The notes below the pieces were generated by a model. The model did no database searches, was not told the DNA's origin, and saw only the letters and a list, made by a program, of their open reading frames with translations. Shown in pieces: positions 27,049 through 34,745 of a stretch of 64,000 bases of DNA. The number at the start of each line of letters is the position of its first letter. Positions within the stretch are counted from its first letter, which is position 1. A program made the translations under genes and the position numbers. This stretch comes from CALBZH01 sp964538515 (lineage in GTDB: Bacteria; Desulfobacterota; Syntrophobacteria; Syntrophobacterales; Syntrophobacteraceae): assembly GCA_964538515.1 (NCBI GenBank), contig CAZIEW010000003.1:83722-147721 (forward strand). Direction: 5' to 3'.

Positions 27049-27450
27049 GTGCGTGATTACCTGAGCTCAGAGGAGCTGGCGCGGCGCATTGAGATCACTG
27101 CGGTGCTGCTGGGGGCCTTTATGTCGCTTCTTGCATTGCTGACGGTGTCGTTGCGGGCGGCCCTCGGGGTGGTACAAGGCGCGGCTATCAGTATTCTGAG
27201 CTTTCAGGTGCTGAAATGGCAGCTGGCCAAGGCGTTTCAGCGCTCGAAGACCCTGCCGAAAGCGGGCGGGCTCTTTGCCAGCTACTACGTGCGGTTTTTG
27301 GCGACGCTCTTTGTCGTTTTTGTTGTGATCTACTACGACTGGGCGGACCCGTTGCCATTTCTTGTGGGTTTGTCCGTGGTCGTGATCGGGATACTGGTGA
27401 TTGGGGGGCAGGAATTCTTGGTCATGCTATCAAAGAAGGGGGAAGACTAG
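27049..27450 (+). CDS. atpI: ATP synthase subunit I (AtpI)
   Basis: 133 residues from the GTG at 27049, preceded by a GGGGGGA ribosome site; the open frame to the left overlaps atpZ and is ignored. Four hydrophobic helices are seen (about 17-38, 41-55, 78-98 and 101-120), the pattern of the AtpI family (pfam03899). The family supports c-ring assembly and stability but is not part of the finished enzyme. The gene sits between atpZ and atpB with only three bases before atpB. Sequence conservation in the family is low, so the name rests on topology and position as well. Confidence 0.75.
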   Translation: MRDYLSSEELARRIEITAVLLGAFMSLLALLTVSLRAALGVVQGAAISILSFQVLKWQLAKAFQRSKTLPKAGGLFASYYVRFLATLFVVFVVIYYDWADPLPFLVGLSVVVIGILVIGGQEFLVMLSKKGED

Positions 27451-27453
27451 CGT

Positions 27454-28173
27454 ATGGAACACCCAATTCTGTTTCTCAACCTTTTGTTTGAAAAGATGGG
27501 GCTGCCGGTTGTCGGCGCGGAAGAAGCGCACTCGCTGACGGAGATGATCCTTCAGCCTCACGTCACCTACGCTTGGCTCGTCATGATCGTCCTGCTTGTG
27601 CTCGCCAAGCTTGCCGTCTCCACCCTGGAAATGGTGCCCAAGGGCGGACAGAACTTCTTCGAGTTGGCGCTCACGGGTATCGAGGATTTCATGATCGGCG
27701 TGACCGGCGAGCATGGCCGCTTTCTGTTCCCTCTCATCGCCTCCCTCGGCTTCTTCATTCTCTGCAGCAACTACCTTGGCATGATCCCGGGCTTTTTCGC
27801 TCCCACGGCCAACATCAACACGACGGCCGCGTGCGCTCTCATCGTGGTCGTGTTCACACACGTGCTCGGGGTCAAATTCCACGGCGCTGCTTACATCAAG
27901 CATTTCATGGGGCCGGTCTGGTGGTTGACGCCGCTGATCATGCCCATTGAGCTGATCGGACATGGCGCGCGCGTGCTCAGTCTCTCCATCCGTCTTTTCG
28001 GAAACGTGTTTGGTGAAGAGCTGGTTCTGGGGATTCTGTTCTTCCTGGCAGGCTTGTATCTGGCGCCGCTGCCCATGATGTTCCTGGGACTCTTTACGGG
28101 CTTCATTCAGGCCTTCATTTTCTGTCTGCTTTCCATGATGTACTTCGCGGGTGCCATGGAGCATGCCCACTAG
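27454..28173 (+). CDS. atpB: F0F1 ATP synthase subunit a
   Basis: 239 residues with five to six membrane helices. Subunit a forms the two half-channels for the coupling ion next to the c-ring. The essential arginine lies in LSLSIRLFGNVFGEE near residue 177. The motif NYLGMIPGFFAPTANINTTAA near 103 and the closing FIQAFIFCLLSMMYFAGAMEH are standard. Start ATG 27454 follows the atpI stop by three bases. No F1 genes or b subunits are in the window, so the ATP synthase is split over two loci, as known for many Desulfobacterota. Confidence 0.95.
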   Translation: MEHPILFLNLLFEKMGLPVVGAEEAHSLTEMILQPHVTYAWLVMIVLLVLAKLAVSTLEMVPKGGQNFFELALTGIEDFMIGVTGEHGRFLFPLIASLGFFILCSNYLGMIPGFFAPTANINTTAACALIVVVFTHVLGVKFHGAAYIKHFMGPVWWLTPLIMPIELIGHGARVLSLSIRLFGNVFGEELVLGILFFLAGLYLAPLPMMFLGLFTGFIQAFIFCLLSMMYFAGAMEHAH

Positions 28174-28261
28174 GCGGTATCGGTTGGGGAATCGGGCCGT
28201 GTGTATATATCTGGGTTTAAAACATTCCAAATCATTCTCTCACCACAAGGAGGTAGGTTCC

Positions 28262-28633
28262 ATGTCGAAGAAAGTTGGGTTGCTGACGACGTTGCTGGTT
28301 CTCGGACTTACGACGGTTGCCATGGCCGCTGACGCAGGCGCCGGTGACAAGGCTGAAGGCCTTCGCTTCTTTGTTTACTCGGCAGTCGCCGCAGGCTTCG
28401 CCATCGCCATCGCCGCTTTCGGTTGCGGTATCGGCCAGGGCATGGCTGTTAAGGGCGCCGTCGAAGGTATTGCCCGCAACCCCGATGCATCCGGTAAAGT
28501 TACCGTTACCATGCTGATCGGTCTCGCCATGATCGAGTCTCTGTCGATTTATGCTCTGGTTATCTCGCTGATCTTGATCTACGCGAACCCCGTTTCCAAA
28601 GCGATGCAGGCTTTCACGGGTCTGGCGAAGTAA
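28262..28633 (+). CDS. atpE: F0F1 ATP synthase subunit c with signal-peptide-like leader
   Basis: 123 residues, against about 80-90 for a plain c subunit. The extra N-terminus (MSKKVGLLTTLLVLGLTTVA, then MAAD) looks like a cleavable signal peptide. Helix 1 contains AFGCGIGQGMAVKG, and helix 2 carries the ion-binding carboxylate in MIESLSIYALV near residue 97. The set Gln in helix 1 plus Glu-Ser in helix 2 is what Na+-binding c-rings use, but the residue after Ser is Leu, not Thr, so the coupling ion is open. ATG 28262 has AAGGAGG eight bases upstream. The 88-base gap after atpB may give it separate expression. Confidence 0.95.
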   Translation: MSKKVGLLTTLLVLGLTTVAMAADAGAGDKAEGLRFFVYSAVAAGFAIAIAAFGCGIGQGMAVKGAVEGIARNPDASGKVTVTMLIGLAMIESLSIYALVISLILIYANPVSKAMQAFTGLAK

Positions 28634-28741
28634 TTTCCCGAAGTCTTGGAGCAAGGGATGGGCCGGCCTGCGAGCGCGGCCTGTCCCGAGCTCTCGGTTA
28701 CAGTGACTCAAGGAAAGCCAGGCCTTTTTATTTAAACAATA

Positions 28742-28759
28742 ATGTGAATAATGTCACAT
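28742..28759. promoter_or_regulatory. Perfect palindromic operator (Rex or CRP/FNR type) upstream of rex
   Basis: ATGTGA (28742-28747), six bases, TCACAT (28754-28759), about 90 bases before the rex start. TGTGA-N6-TCACA is the core of Rex sites and also the CRP consensus. Its place in front of rex favours autoregulation by Rex. A TGTGCACA word follows at about 28791. Confidence 0.55.
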
Positions 28760-28846
28760 AGATAACTTCGTATTAGGTGACAAGGCCCATTGTGCACAGC
28801 AGCGTTCTGACGTGTATTCGGCTTTAGACCTTTCCAAGGATGAACC

Positions 28847-29479
28847 ATGAAGTTCGCGAAGATCCCGATGGCCACCATCAACCGCCTCTCTATCTACATG
28901 CGCACCCTTCAAGAGCTCTTGGAGGAAGAGGTTGATGTCATCTCTTCGGAGCGGCTTGCCAAGCAGTGTGGTGTGAATCCCGCTCAAATTCGGAAGGACT
29001 TGGCCTATTTCGGGGAGTTCGGCGTGCGGGGAGTGGGGTATCGCGTAAGCGATTTGGTCAACCAGATCAAGGAGATTCTCGGCCTGAACCGTCCGTGGAA
29101 CCTGGCAATGATCGGCTTGGGAAATCTTGGGTCGGCATTGATCCGGCATGGAAACTTCATCAAGCATGGGTATATCTTCAGTGCTGCTTTTGACGCCGAC
29201 ACCCAGAAGGTCGGGAAACGCTTGCCAAACGGGCTGATCATCAATCACGTGGACGAGTTGGAGGAGATCGTCAAGGAGCGGGATGTGCACGTCGGTATCA
29301 TCGCGACCCCGGCGAGCTCGGCTCAAAGCGTTGCCAATCAGCTCGTGCTCGCCGGAATCAACGGCATCCTCAATTTCGCTCCCATCCAGATTCAGGTGCC
29401 GGACTGCTGTCACGTCGAAAACGTGGACTTCACCATCAAGCTGGATGCCATTGCCTATCACTTGTCCTTCGGGACCTGA
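28847..29479 (+). CDS. rex: Redox-sensing transcriptional repressor Rex
   Basis: 210 residues. Rex senses the NADH/NAD+ ratio and releases DNA when NADH is high. The N-terminal winged helix (about 1-80) contains RLSIYMRTL and VNPAQIRKDLAYFGEFGVRG, the diagnostic recognition region. The C-terminal Rossmann domain has IGLGNLGSALIRHGNF near 90 and the domain-swap tail ending at about 208 with NVDFTIKLDAIAYHLSF. A palindrome of Rex type lies upstream, and a weaker one sits in the F0 operon promoter. In Desulfovibrio, energy genes including ATP synthase are reported Rex targets. Convergent with the UvrA-family gene, overlapping it by 22 bases at the 3' end. Confidence 0.96.
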   Translation: MKFAKIPMATINRLSIYMRTLQELLEEEVDVISSERLAKQCGVNPAQIRKDLAYFGEFGVRGVGYRVSDLVNQIKEILGLNRPWNLAMIGLGNLGSALIRHGNFIKHGYIFSAAFDADTQKVGKRLPNGLIINHVDELEEIVKERDVHVGIIATPASSAQSVANQLVLAGINGILNFAPIQIQVPDCCHVENVDFTIKLDAIAYHLSFGT

Positions 29480-31986
29480 TCGAAAGACCTGCCCGTACCG
29501 TCCTCCAAGAGCGCTCTCAACCATTTCCCGGTACTGGAGATCTCCACCTTGCTGATCTCCTCCGGAGTGCCTTGGGCGACGAGACGGCCTCCGTTGATCC
29601 CCCCATCCGGTCCCAAGTCGATCACATAGTCAGATGCGTTGATGACATCGAGGTTATGCTCGATCAGGATGACCGTATTGCCTTGGTCGACGAGTCGATG
29701 AAGGATTTGCAGGAGGCGGCGGATATCCTCGAAATGGAGGCCTGTGGTCGGCTCGTCCAGCACGAAGACGGTGTGACCTGAAGCCTGCTGAGACAGCTCG
29801 GCAGCCAGGCGGAGCCGCTGGGATTCCCCGCCGGAAAGCGTGGGTGCGGGCTGGCCAAGCTTAAGATATCCCAAGCCAACTTCCTGGAGAATCTCGAGCT
29901 TCTTCCGTATGGCGGCGATGTTTTCAAAATGTGCAAGGGCTTGAGAAACGGTCATCTTGAGGATCTGAGCGACAGAAGCTCCCTTGAACCGGATGGATTG
30001 CAGGGAAGGGTTGTAGCGGTCTCCCTGGCAGGACGGGCACTTCACATGGACGTCGGGCAGGAAGGCCATCTCGACTCGGAGAAAGCCTTCGCCGCGGCAG
30101 TGCTCGCAGCGCCCGCCTTTGGCATTGAAGGAAAAGCGGCTGGGTCCGTACCCACGCGCCCGCGATTCGGGCAGCTGTGCGTACAACTGCCGAATGAGGG
30201 AAAAGACGCCGGAGGCGGTTGCGGGTGTTGATCGGTGGGTCCGTCCGATTGGGGCCTGATCAACGAGAAGTACCCTAGAGACGAGATCCACGCCATCAAT
30301 ATGGTCATGGGGGAGGGGCGGGGCGGTCGCGCCGTGTAAATGAGCAGCAAGGGCTTTATAGAGCGTGTGGAGGGCAAGGGAGGTCTTTCCGGACCCGGAC
30401 ACTCCCGTGACACATATGAGGCAGCCCAGGGGGAAGCGAACCGTAACAGATCGAAGATTGTTGCCGGTGGCTTCAAAAACGGTGACGGAGCCCTTCGCAA
30501 AACTCTCCCGTCGTGCACCGGCAGGAACGCGACGCTCACCGGTCAGATACTGACCGGTGAGCGACTGCGGACAGCCGGCGATGTCTCGAGGATTTCCGGA
30601 AAAGAGCACGTTTCCACCAAGGTCGCCAGAGCCCGGCCCCATGTCTACCAGATAGTCTGCCCGCAGGATGGTCTCCCGGTCGTGCTCCACAACGACGAGG
30701 GAGTTTCCCTCATCTCGCAGCCTACGGAGAATCTCCAGGAGGCGTTGGTGATCACGGGGATGCAATCCAATGCTCGGCTCGTCCAGGACGTAGAGGATGC
30801 CCGAAAGCCCGGAGCCGATCTGCTGGACCAGACGCACTCGCTGCATTTCACCGGATGAAAGGGTCGCGGCAGCCCGGTCAAGGCTGAGATAGCCCAGCCC
30901 CAGATCCGCCATGGCCCGCAATCGGCCGGTGATCTCCGCAACGGGGCGCGCGGCAATGAGCTCCTGGGCGGGTGAGAGAGCGAGGGAATCGATCCAGCGG
31001 TTGAGCTCAGTGGCCGAGAACCGGAGGAGCTCATGGATGCCTGCGTCGGAGAGTCTGACGCGTCTCGCGGGAAGGTTGTACCGGGTGCCCTCACAGGCAG
31101 GACACGGTACGTTGCGGGTATTGTTTTGGACGAGGTGCCCGAGACCTTTGCAGTCGGGGCACATTCCGGAAGGATGATTGAAGTTGAACAGACCAACGGA
31201 GACCGCAGGCATGCTCTGGCCGCACGAAAGACAGCGCAGTTTTTCGGAGAACGCTTTTTCGATGCCGCCCACCTCGGCGACCGTGACCGCACCATCGCCT
31301 TTTCGGGCCGCCAGTTCCAAGGAGTCAGCCAACCGCTCGAGCTTATCATGCCTGAGAATGATTCGATCGATCACGACCTCAAGGCGATATTCAGAACGAC
31401 GTGGCAGGGTGGGAAGAGGGTCAAGCTCGAAGAGCTTCTCTTCGAAGCGAATTCTCGCAAAGCCGTCCTTGCGAAGACCGCCGAGGAATCGTCCGATCTG
31501 GGATCCGCGCACCGGAGGCCCCGCAGGCGCCAGGATCAAGAGCCTTGCTCCATCTCGCCATGTCTCTCGGATCGCCAGCAGCATCTCCTGGATGGAGTGT
31601 GCAACTACAGGCAGCCCGCAGTCGGGGCAATGCACCGTCCCAAGTCGCGCAAAGAGCAACCGGAGCAAATCGAGGATTTCGGTGAGCGTACCGACGGTGG
31701 CACGCGGGTTTCGGGACTTGCCTTTTTGCTGGATGGCTATGGCTGGGCAAAGCCCAAGGATTTCGTCGACGTCGGGCGCGTCAACCTTTTGCATGAGCTG
31801 GCGGGCGGATGAGGAAAGGGTTTCGAGGTAGCGACGTTGGCCCTCGGCAAAGAGTGTGTCGAAGGCAAGAGAGGACTTGCCCGAACCGCTTACCCCGGTG
31901 ATCACGACGAGCTGATTGCGTGGGAGCGTCAGGTCGATGCTCTTGAGATTATTCTGTCGGGCACCTCGAATGATGATCTCGTTCAT
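29458..31986 (-). CDS. UvrA-family excision nuclease ATPase, short form lacking the insertion domain
   Basis: 842 residues, about 100 shorter than standard UvrA. Present: Walker A GVSGSGKSS (31-39), the UvrB-binding region (about 115-235), zinc module 1 (CLSCGQ then CPDCKGLG), first signature LSSGEMQR (about 375) with YVLDEPSIGLHPRD, second Walker A GVSGSGKTS (about 529), zinc module 2 (CEHCRGEGF and CPSCQGDRYN), and second signature LSGGESQR (about 714). Missing: the roughly 110-residue insertion domain between CPDCKGLG and CPACEGTRYN, where only a dozen residues remain. The first signature is LSSGE, not LSGGE. It may be the housekeeping UvrA or a paralogue. Its start overlaps the pdxA stop by four bases, making it the last gene of a five-gene operon. 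Confidence 0.85.
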   Translation of the reverse strand: MNEIIIRGARQNNLKSIDLTLPRNQLVVITGVSGSGKSSLAFDTLFAEGQRRYLETLSSSARQLMQKVDAPDVDEILGLCPAIAIQQKGKSRNPRATVGTLTEILDLLRLLFARLGTVHCPDCGLPVVAHSIQEMLLAIRETWRDGARLLILAPAGPPVRGSQIGRFLGGLRKDGFARIRFEEKLFELDPLPTLPRRSEYRLEVVIDRIILRHDKLERLADSLELAARKGDGAVTVAEVGGIEKAFSEKLRCLSCGQSMPAVSVGLFNFNHPSGMCPDCKGLGHLVQNNTRNVPCPACEGTRYNLPARRVRLSDAGIHELLRFSATELNRWIDSLALSPAQELIAARPVAEITGRLRAMADLGLGYLSLDRAAATLSSGEMQRVRLVQQIGSGLSGILYVLDEPSIGLHPRDHQRLLEILRRLRDEGNSLVVVEHDRETILRADYLVDMGPGSGDLGGNVLFSGNPRDIAGCPQSLTGQYLTGERRVPAGARRESFAKGSVTVFEATGNNLRSVTVRFPLGCLICVTGVSGSGKTSLALHTLYKALAAHLHGATAPPLPHDHIDGVDLVSRVLLVDQAPIGRTHRSTPATASGVFSLIRQLYAQLPESRARGYGPSRFSFNAKGGRCEHCRGEGFLRVEMAFLPDVHVKCPSCQGDRYNPSLQSIRFKGASVAQILKMTVSQALAHFENIAAIRKKLEILQEVGLGYLKLGQPAPTLSGGESQRLRLAAELSQQASGHTVFVLDEPTTGLHFEDIRRLLQILHRLVDQGNTVILIEHNLDVINASDYVIDLGPDGGINGGRLVAQGTPEEISKVEISSTGKWLRALLEDGTGRSFDQVPKDK

Positions 31987-33068
31987 GGCTGGGGAGGATT
32001 CCCGATGATTCCTCGATGGTGGGCCATCCGTGCAGCCAGCAGGATGGCAGCCGTGAGACTCCCCTCATGGGCCTTTCCAGTGCCGGCCAGCTCGTAAGCC
32101 GTGCCGTGATCAACCGACGTTCGGATGATCGGCATGCCAAGCGTGACATTCACCCCATCAAAAAAATGAACGAGCTTGAGTGGGATAAGCCCCTGATCGT
32201 GGTACATGGCCAGGACTCCGTCGAACTCCCCGTGATAGGCCCTAAAAAAAACCGTGTCGGGCGGCAGGGGACCGATGAGGGAGCATGACGAGCCTACGAC
32301 ACGCTCGCGGCAGAGATCCATGGCAGGCGTGATGATCCGTGCCTCTTCGTCGCCGAAGCGACCCTCTTCACCGGCATGAGGATTCAAGGCCGCAATGGCC
32401 AAACGGGGGGAATCGATCCCGAAATCACGTTTGAGACACCGTGCCGTGATTTCCATGGTCGTGGCAAGGTCCGACACGTTCAAGTGATCCCGGACGCGCG
32501 CTAAAGGGAGGTGAATCGTTGCAAGGGCCACGCGGAGCCTGGGTCCTGCCAGCATCATCACCACCGGATGCGCCCCGGTCAGCCGGCTCAAGAGCTCGGT
32601 GTGCCCTGGGAAGGGGAAGCCATGGCGATGCAGATTGGCCTTGTGGATGGGACAGGTGCAGACGGCGTGGACACGCCCGGCCAGAGCTAACGCTACGGCC
32701 GTTTCGACTGCCCGGATCGTGACTTCACAGGATGCTGAGGAAGGTGCACCCGGGATCAGGTCATCCTCGTCGAGATCTCCGACTGACAGCAGCCGGATGA
32801 CCTTGGACGGATCGCTCTGCAACCCCGAGATCGAATCCGGTCCGGTTGAGACGGTCTCGATGGCGAGCTCCCGACCCACCGAGCGCATCGCATGCTCCAG
32901 GGCGGATCTGCTGCCGACAACAAGAGGGATGGACTCTCGGAGAACGTTCGGATGCTGAAGAGCTTTGACAATGATTTCGGGACCCACCCCGCACGGGTCT
33001 CCCATGGTCACGGCCACGACCGGTTTGCGGGAGACGGCGATTCCACAGTCGGGTCGCGCCGCGCTCAT
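31983..33068 (-). CDS. pdxA: 4-hydroxythreonine-4-phosphate dehydrogenase
   Basis: 361 residues. PdxA oxidises 4-phosphohydroxy-L-threonine in the DXP-dependent route to pyridoxal phosphate. The family opening VVAVTMGDPCGVGPEIIVKAL starts at residue 17. The metal-binding histidines are in FPGHTELLSRLTG, ALNPHAGEEGRFG and MYHDQGLIPLKL. FFDGVNVTLGMPIIRTSVDHGTA near the end is diagnostic. Both gene ends overlap neighbours by four bases (ATGA), with nadA before and the UvrA-family gene after. Pairing with nadA groups two cofactor pathways in one transcript. The first 15 residues precede the conserved domain. Confidence 0.95.
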   Translation of the reverse strand: MSAARPDCGIAVSRKPVVAVTMGDPCGVGPEIIVKALQHPNVLRESIPLVVGSRSALEHAMRSVGRELAIETVSTGPDSISGLQSDPSKVIRLLSVGDLDEDDLIPGAPSSASCEVTIRAVETAVALALAGRVHAVCTCPIHKANLHRHGFPFPGHTELLSRLTGAHPVVMMLAGPRLRVALATIHLPLARVRDHLNVSDLATTMEITARCLKRDFGIDSPRLAIAALNPHAGEEGRFGDEEARIITPAMDLCRERVVGSSCSLIGPLPPDTVFFRAYHGEFDGVLAMYHDQGLIPLKLVHFFDGVNVTLGMPIIRTSVDHGTAYELAGTGKAHEGSLTAAILLAARMAHHRGIIGNPPQP

Positions 33069-33973
33069 GGGACGGTCAGCATCCGTTCTACGGCCACAAG
33101 GGCTCTTAGCCGCGTCTCCTCATCCACCGTGACCCTTGGCTCGAGGGTTTCCAGGGACCGCAGGACATCTTCGAGGGTGATCCGCTTCATGCTGGTGCAG
33201 AACATGCGCTCGGATGCGGGGTAAAATCGCTTGGCCGGGCATGCCTTGCGCATCGGGTGGAGGATGCCCAGCTCGGTCCCGACGATGAACGCTTGGTGGG
33301 TGCTTTCCTGAACGAAACGAAGCATGCCGGAAGTGCTCTGGACCTTGTCCGCCAAGTCGAGCACTTCGGGACGGCATTCGGGATGAGCCAGGAACAGTGC
33401 TTCGGGGTGAGCCTGCTTCCGGGCCATGACGTCATCGACGGTCAAGTTGTGGTGGTAAGGACAGTAGCCGGTCCAGTACAGGATCTCCTTACCGACATGG
33501 CGAGCCGTGTACTGGGCCAAGTTCTGGTCCGGAGCCATATAAACGCACGGCGCATCTTCAAAGGACGCGACCACCCGAATCGAGTTGGCAGACGTGCAGC
33601 AGACGGTGCTTTCGGCTTTGACCGCGGCTGTCGAATTCACATAGGTCACGACGGGGACACCCGGATGCGCTTCCTTGATCCGGCGCACGTCGTCCGCCGT
33701 GATCATGTCGGCCATGGGGCAGCCGGCGTCCAGCCGAGGCAGCAGGACGGTCTTGTCTGGATTCAGAATGGCTGCGGTCTCGGCCATGAAGGAAACGCCG
33801 CAGAAGAGGATAACCGCGGCTGAAGTGGAAGCAGCCCGCCGGCTGAGCTCTAGGGAATCGCCGGTCATGTCGGCGAGGTCCTGGATCTCCGGGGGCTGGT
33901 AGTTGTGAGCCAGGATGATGGCGTTGCGTTCAGCTTTCAGTCTAGAAATCGCTTCGATAATACCCGGTTCCAT
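33065..33973 (-). CDS. nadA: Quinolinate synthase
   Basis: 302 residues, the short (archaeal/thermophile-like) form. NadA condenses iminoaspartate with DHAP to quinolinate for NAD synthesis and needs an oxygen-sensitive [4Fe-4S] cluster. The three cluster cysteines are in DAGCPMADM (near 85), TVCCTSANS (near 128) and KACPAKRFYP (near 240). The first HNYQPPEIQDLADMTGDSLEL and the last third match the family. The ATG at 33973 has AGGA upstream and lies eight bases after the lolA stop. NadB and NadC are not in the window. Anaerobic metabolism fits the labile cluster. Confidence 0.96.
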   Translation of the reverse strand: MEPGIIEAISRLKAERNAIILAHNYQPPEIQDLADMTGDSLELSRRAASTSAAVILFCGVSFMAETAAILNPDKTVLLPRLDAGCPMADMITADDVRRIKEAHPGVPVVTYVNSTAAVKAESTVCCTSANSIRVVASFEDAPCVYMAPDQNLAQYTARHVGKEILYWTGYCPYHHNLTVDDVMARKQAHPEALFLAHPECRPEVLDLADKVQSTSGMLRFVQESTHQAFIVGTELGILHPMRKACPAKRFYPASERMFCTSMKRITLEDVLRSLETLEPRVTVDEETRLRALVAVERMLTVP

Positions 33974-33981
33974 GAATGTTC

Positions 33982-34713
33982 CTACTTCGTGCTCAGCTTG
34001 TTACGCAGTTTCTCGATTTCGTCACGGGGAATTTCTCTGCCGTTGGTGTCAAGGACCGTTGCTCCGGCTGGAATGTCGAGCTGAAACAGCTTTGAATCCA
34101 GACTCGGATGGGTCCTCTGCGTATCGAGGGCAATCCGGTTGGTGTTGCCCAGGGCGTCATGGCTCTCAATGGATGTGATCTGGTAGCTTTGAAGGTCGAT
34201 GGTCAGATAGAGAAGCCGAATGTTTGGGTCCTCCTTTTTCGGCACCAATTTGAGGACAGAAGCCACTTTGGTCGACTGCTTACCATCGAGAGAGACGTCG
34301 AAATGCTTCCGGAGCTCAACCATTCCATCGAAGAAGGTCTGAGCCAGGGGCGTGGAAAAGAAGGCCTTGGAATCGAACAGAGAGATCTGGTTCTCCGCCG
34401 GTACGTACAGCCAAGCGAGGTTCTGATTGGCGACGAAGACCTGTTCTTCAGGCTTGTAATACTCCCAGTGCATCTGCCTGGGCTTCTGGTAGTAAAGCAC
34501 CCCGTTGGCTTCCGAAGTGACGGTCCCGGCCGCCGCAGACGAAGTCCACTGCTTGAATGTCGCGGTGAATGCCTGCGTTTTCTGATAGTAGGCTTCGGTC
34601 TTCTTCAAGATCTCGTTCAAGTTGGGCGAGGGCTCGGCCAGAGCGGCTGCGGTCGGGGCCAACCACACGGCGCAGGCGAGCCCGATGAGCATCCATCGTG
34701 ATGCTTGAGTCAT
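33982..34713 (-). CDS. lolA: Outer-membrane lipoprotein carrier protein LolA
   Basis: 243 residues from ATG 34713; ATG 34716 directly in front is possible, AGGA lies just upstream, and a TTG at 34749 overlapping ftsK is unlikely. The signal peptide runs through APTAAALA. The mature part has the LolA beta-barrel features: FTATFKQWTSS, GVLYYQKPRQMHWEYYKPEEQVFVANQNLAWLYVP and the late IRLLYLTIDLQ. LolA ferries lipoproteins across the periplasm from LolCDE to the outer membrane. The ftsK-lolA order is also seen in E. coli. The C-terminal 20 residues are charged. Confidence 0.93.
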   Translation of the reverse strand: MTQASRWMLIGLACAVWLAPTAAALAEPSPNLNEILKKTEAYYQKTQAFTATFKQWTSSAAAGTVTSEANGVLYYQKPRQMHWEYYKPEEQVFVANQNLAWLYVPAENQISLFDSKAFFSTPLAQTFFDGMVELRKHFDVSLDGKQSTKVASVLKLVPKKEDPNIRLLYLTIDLQSYQITSIESHDALGNTNRIALDTQRTHPSLDSKLFQLDIPAGATVLDTNGREIPRDEIEKLRNKLSTK

Positions 34714-34745
34714 CATGGTCCTATTCTGTCCAGATTGAGCGTTGA

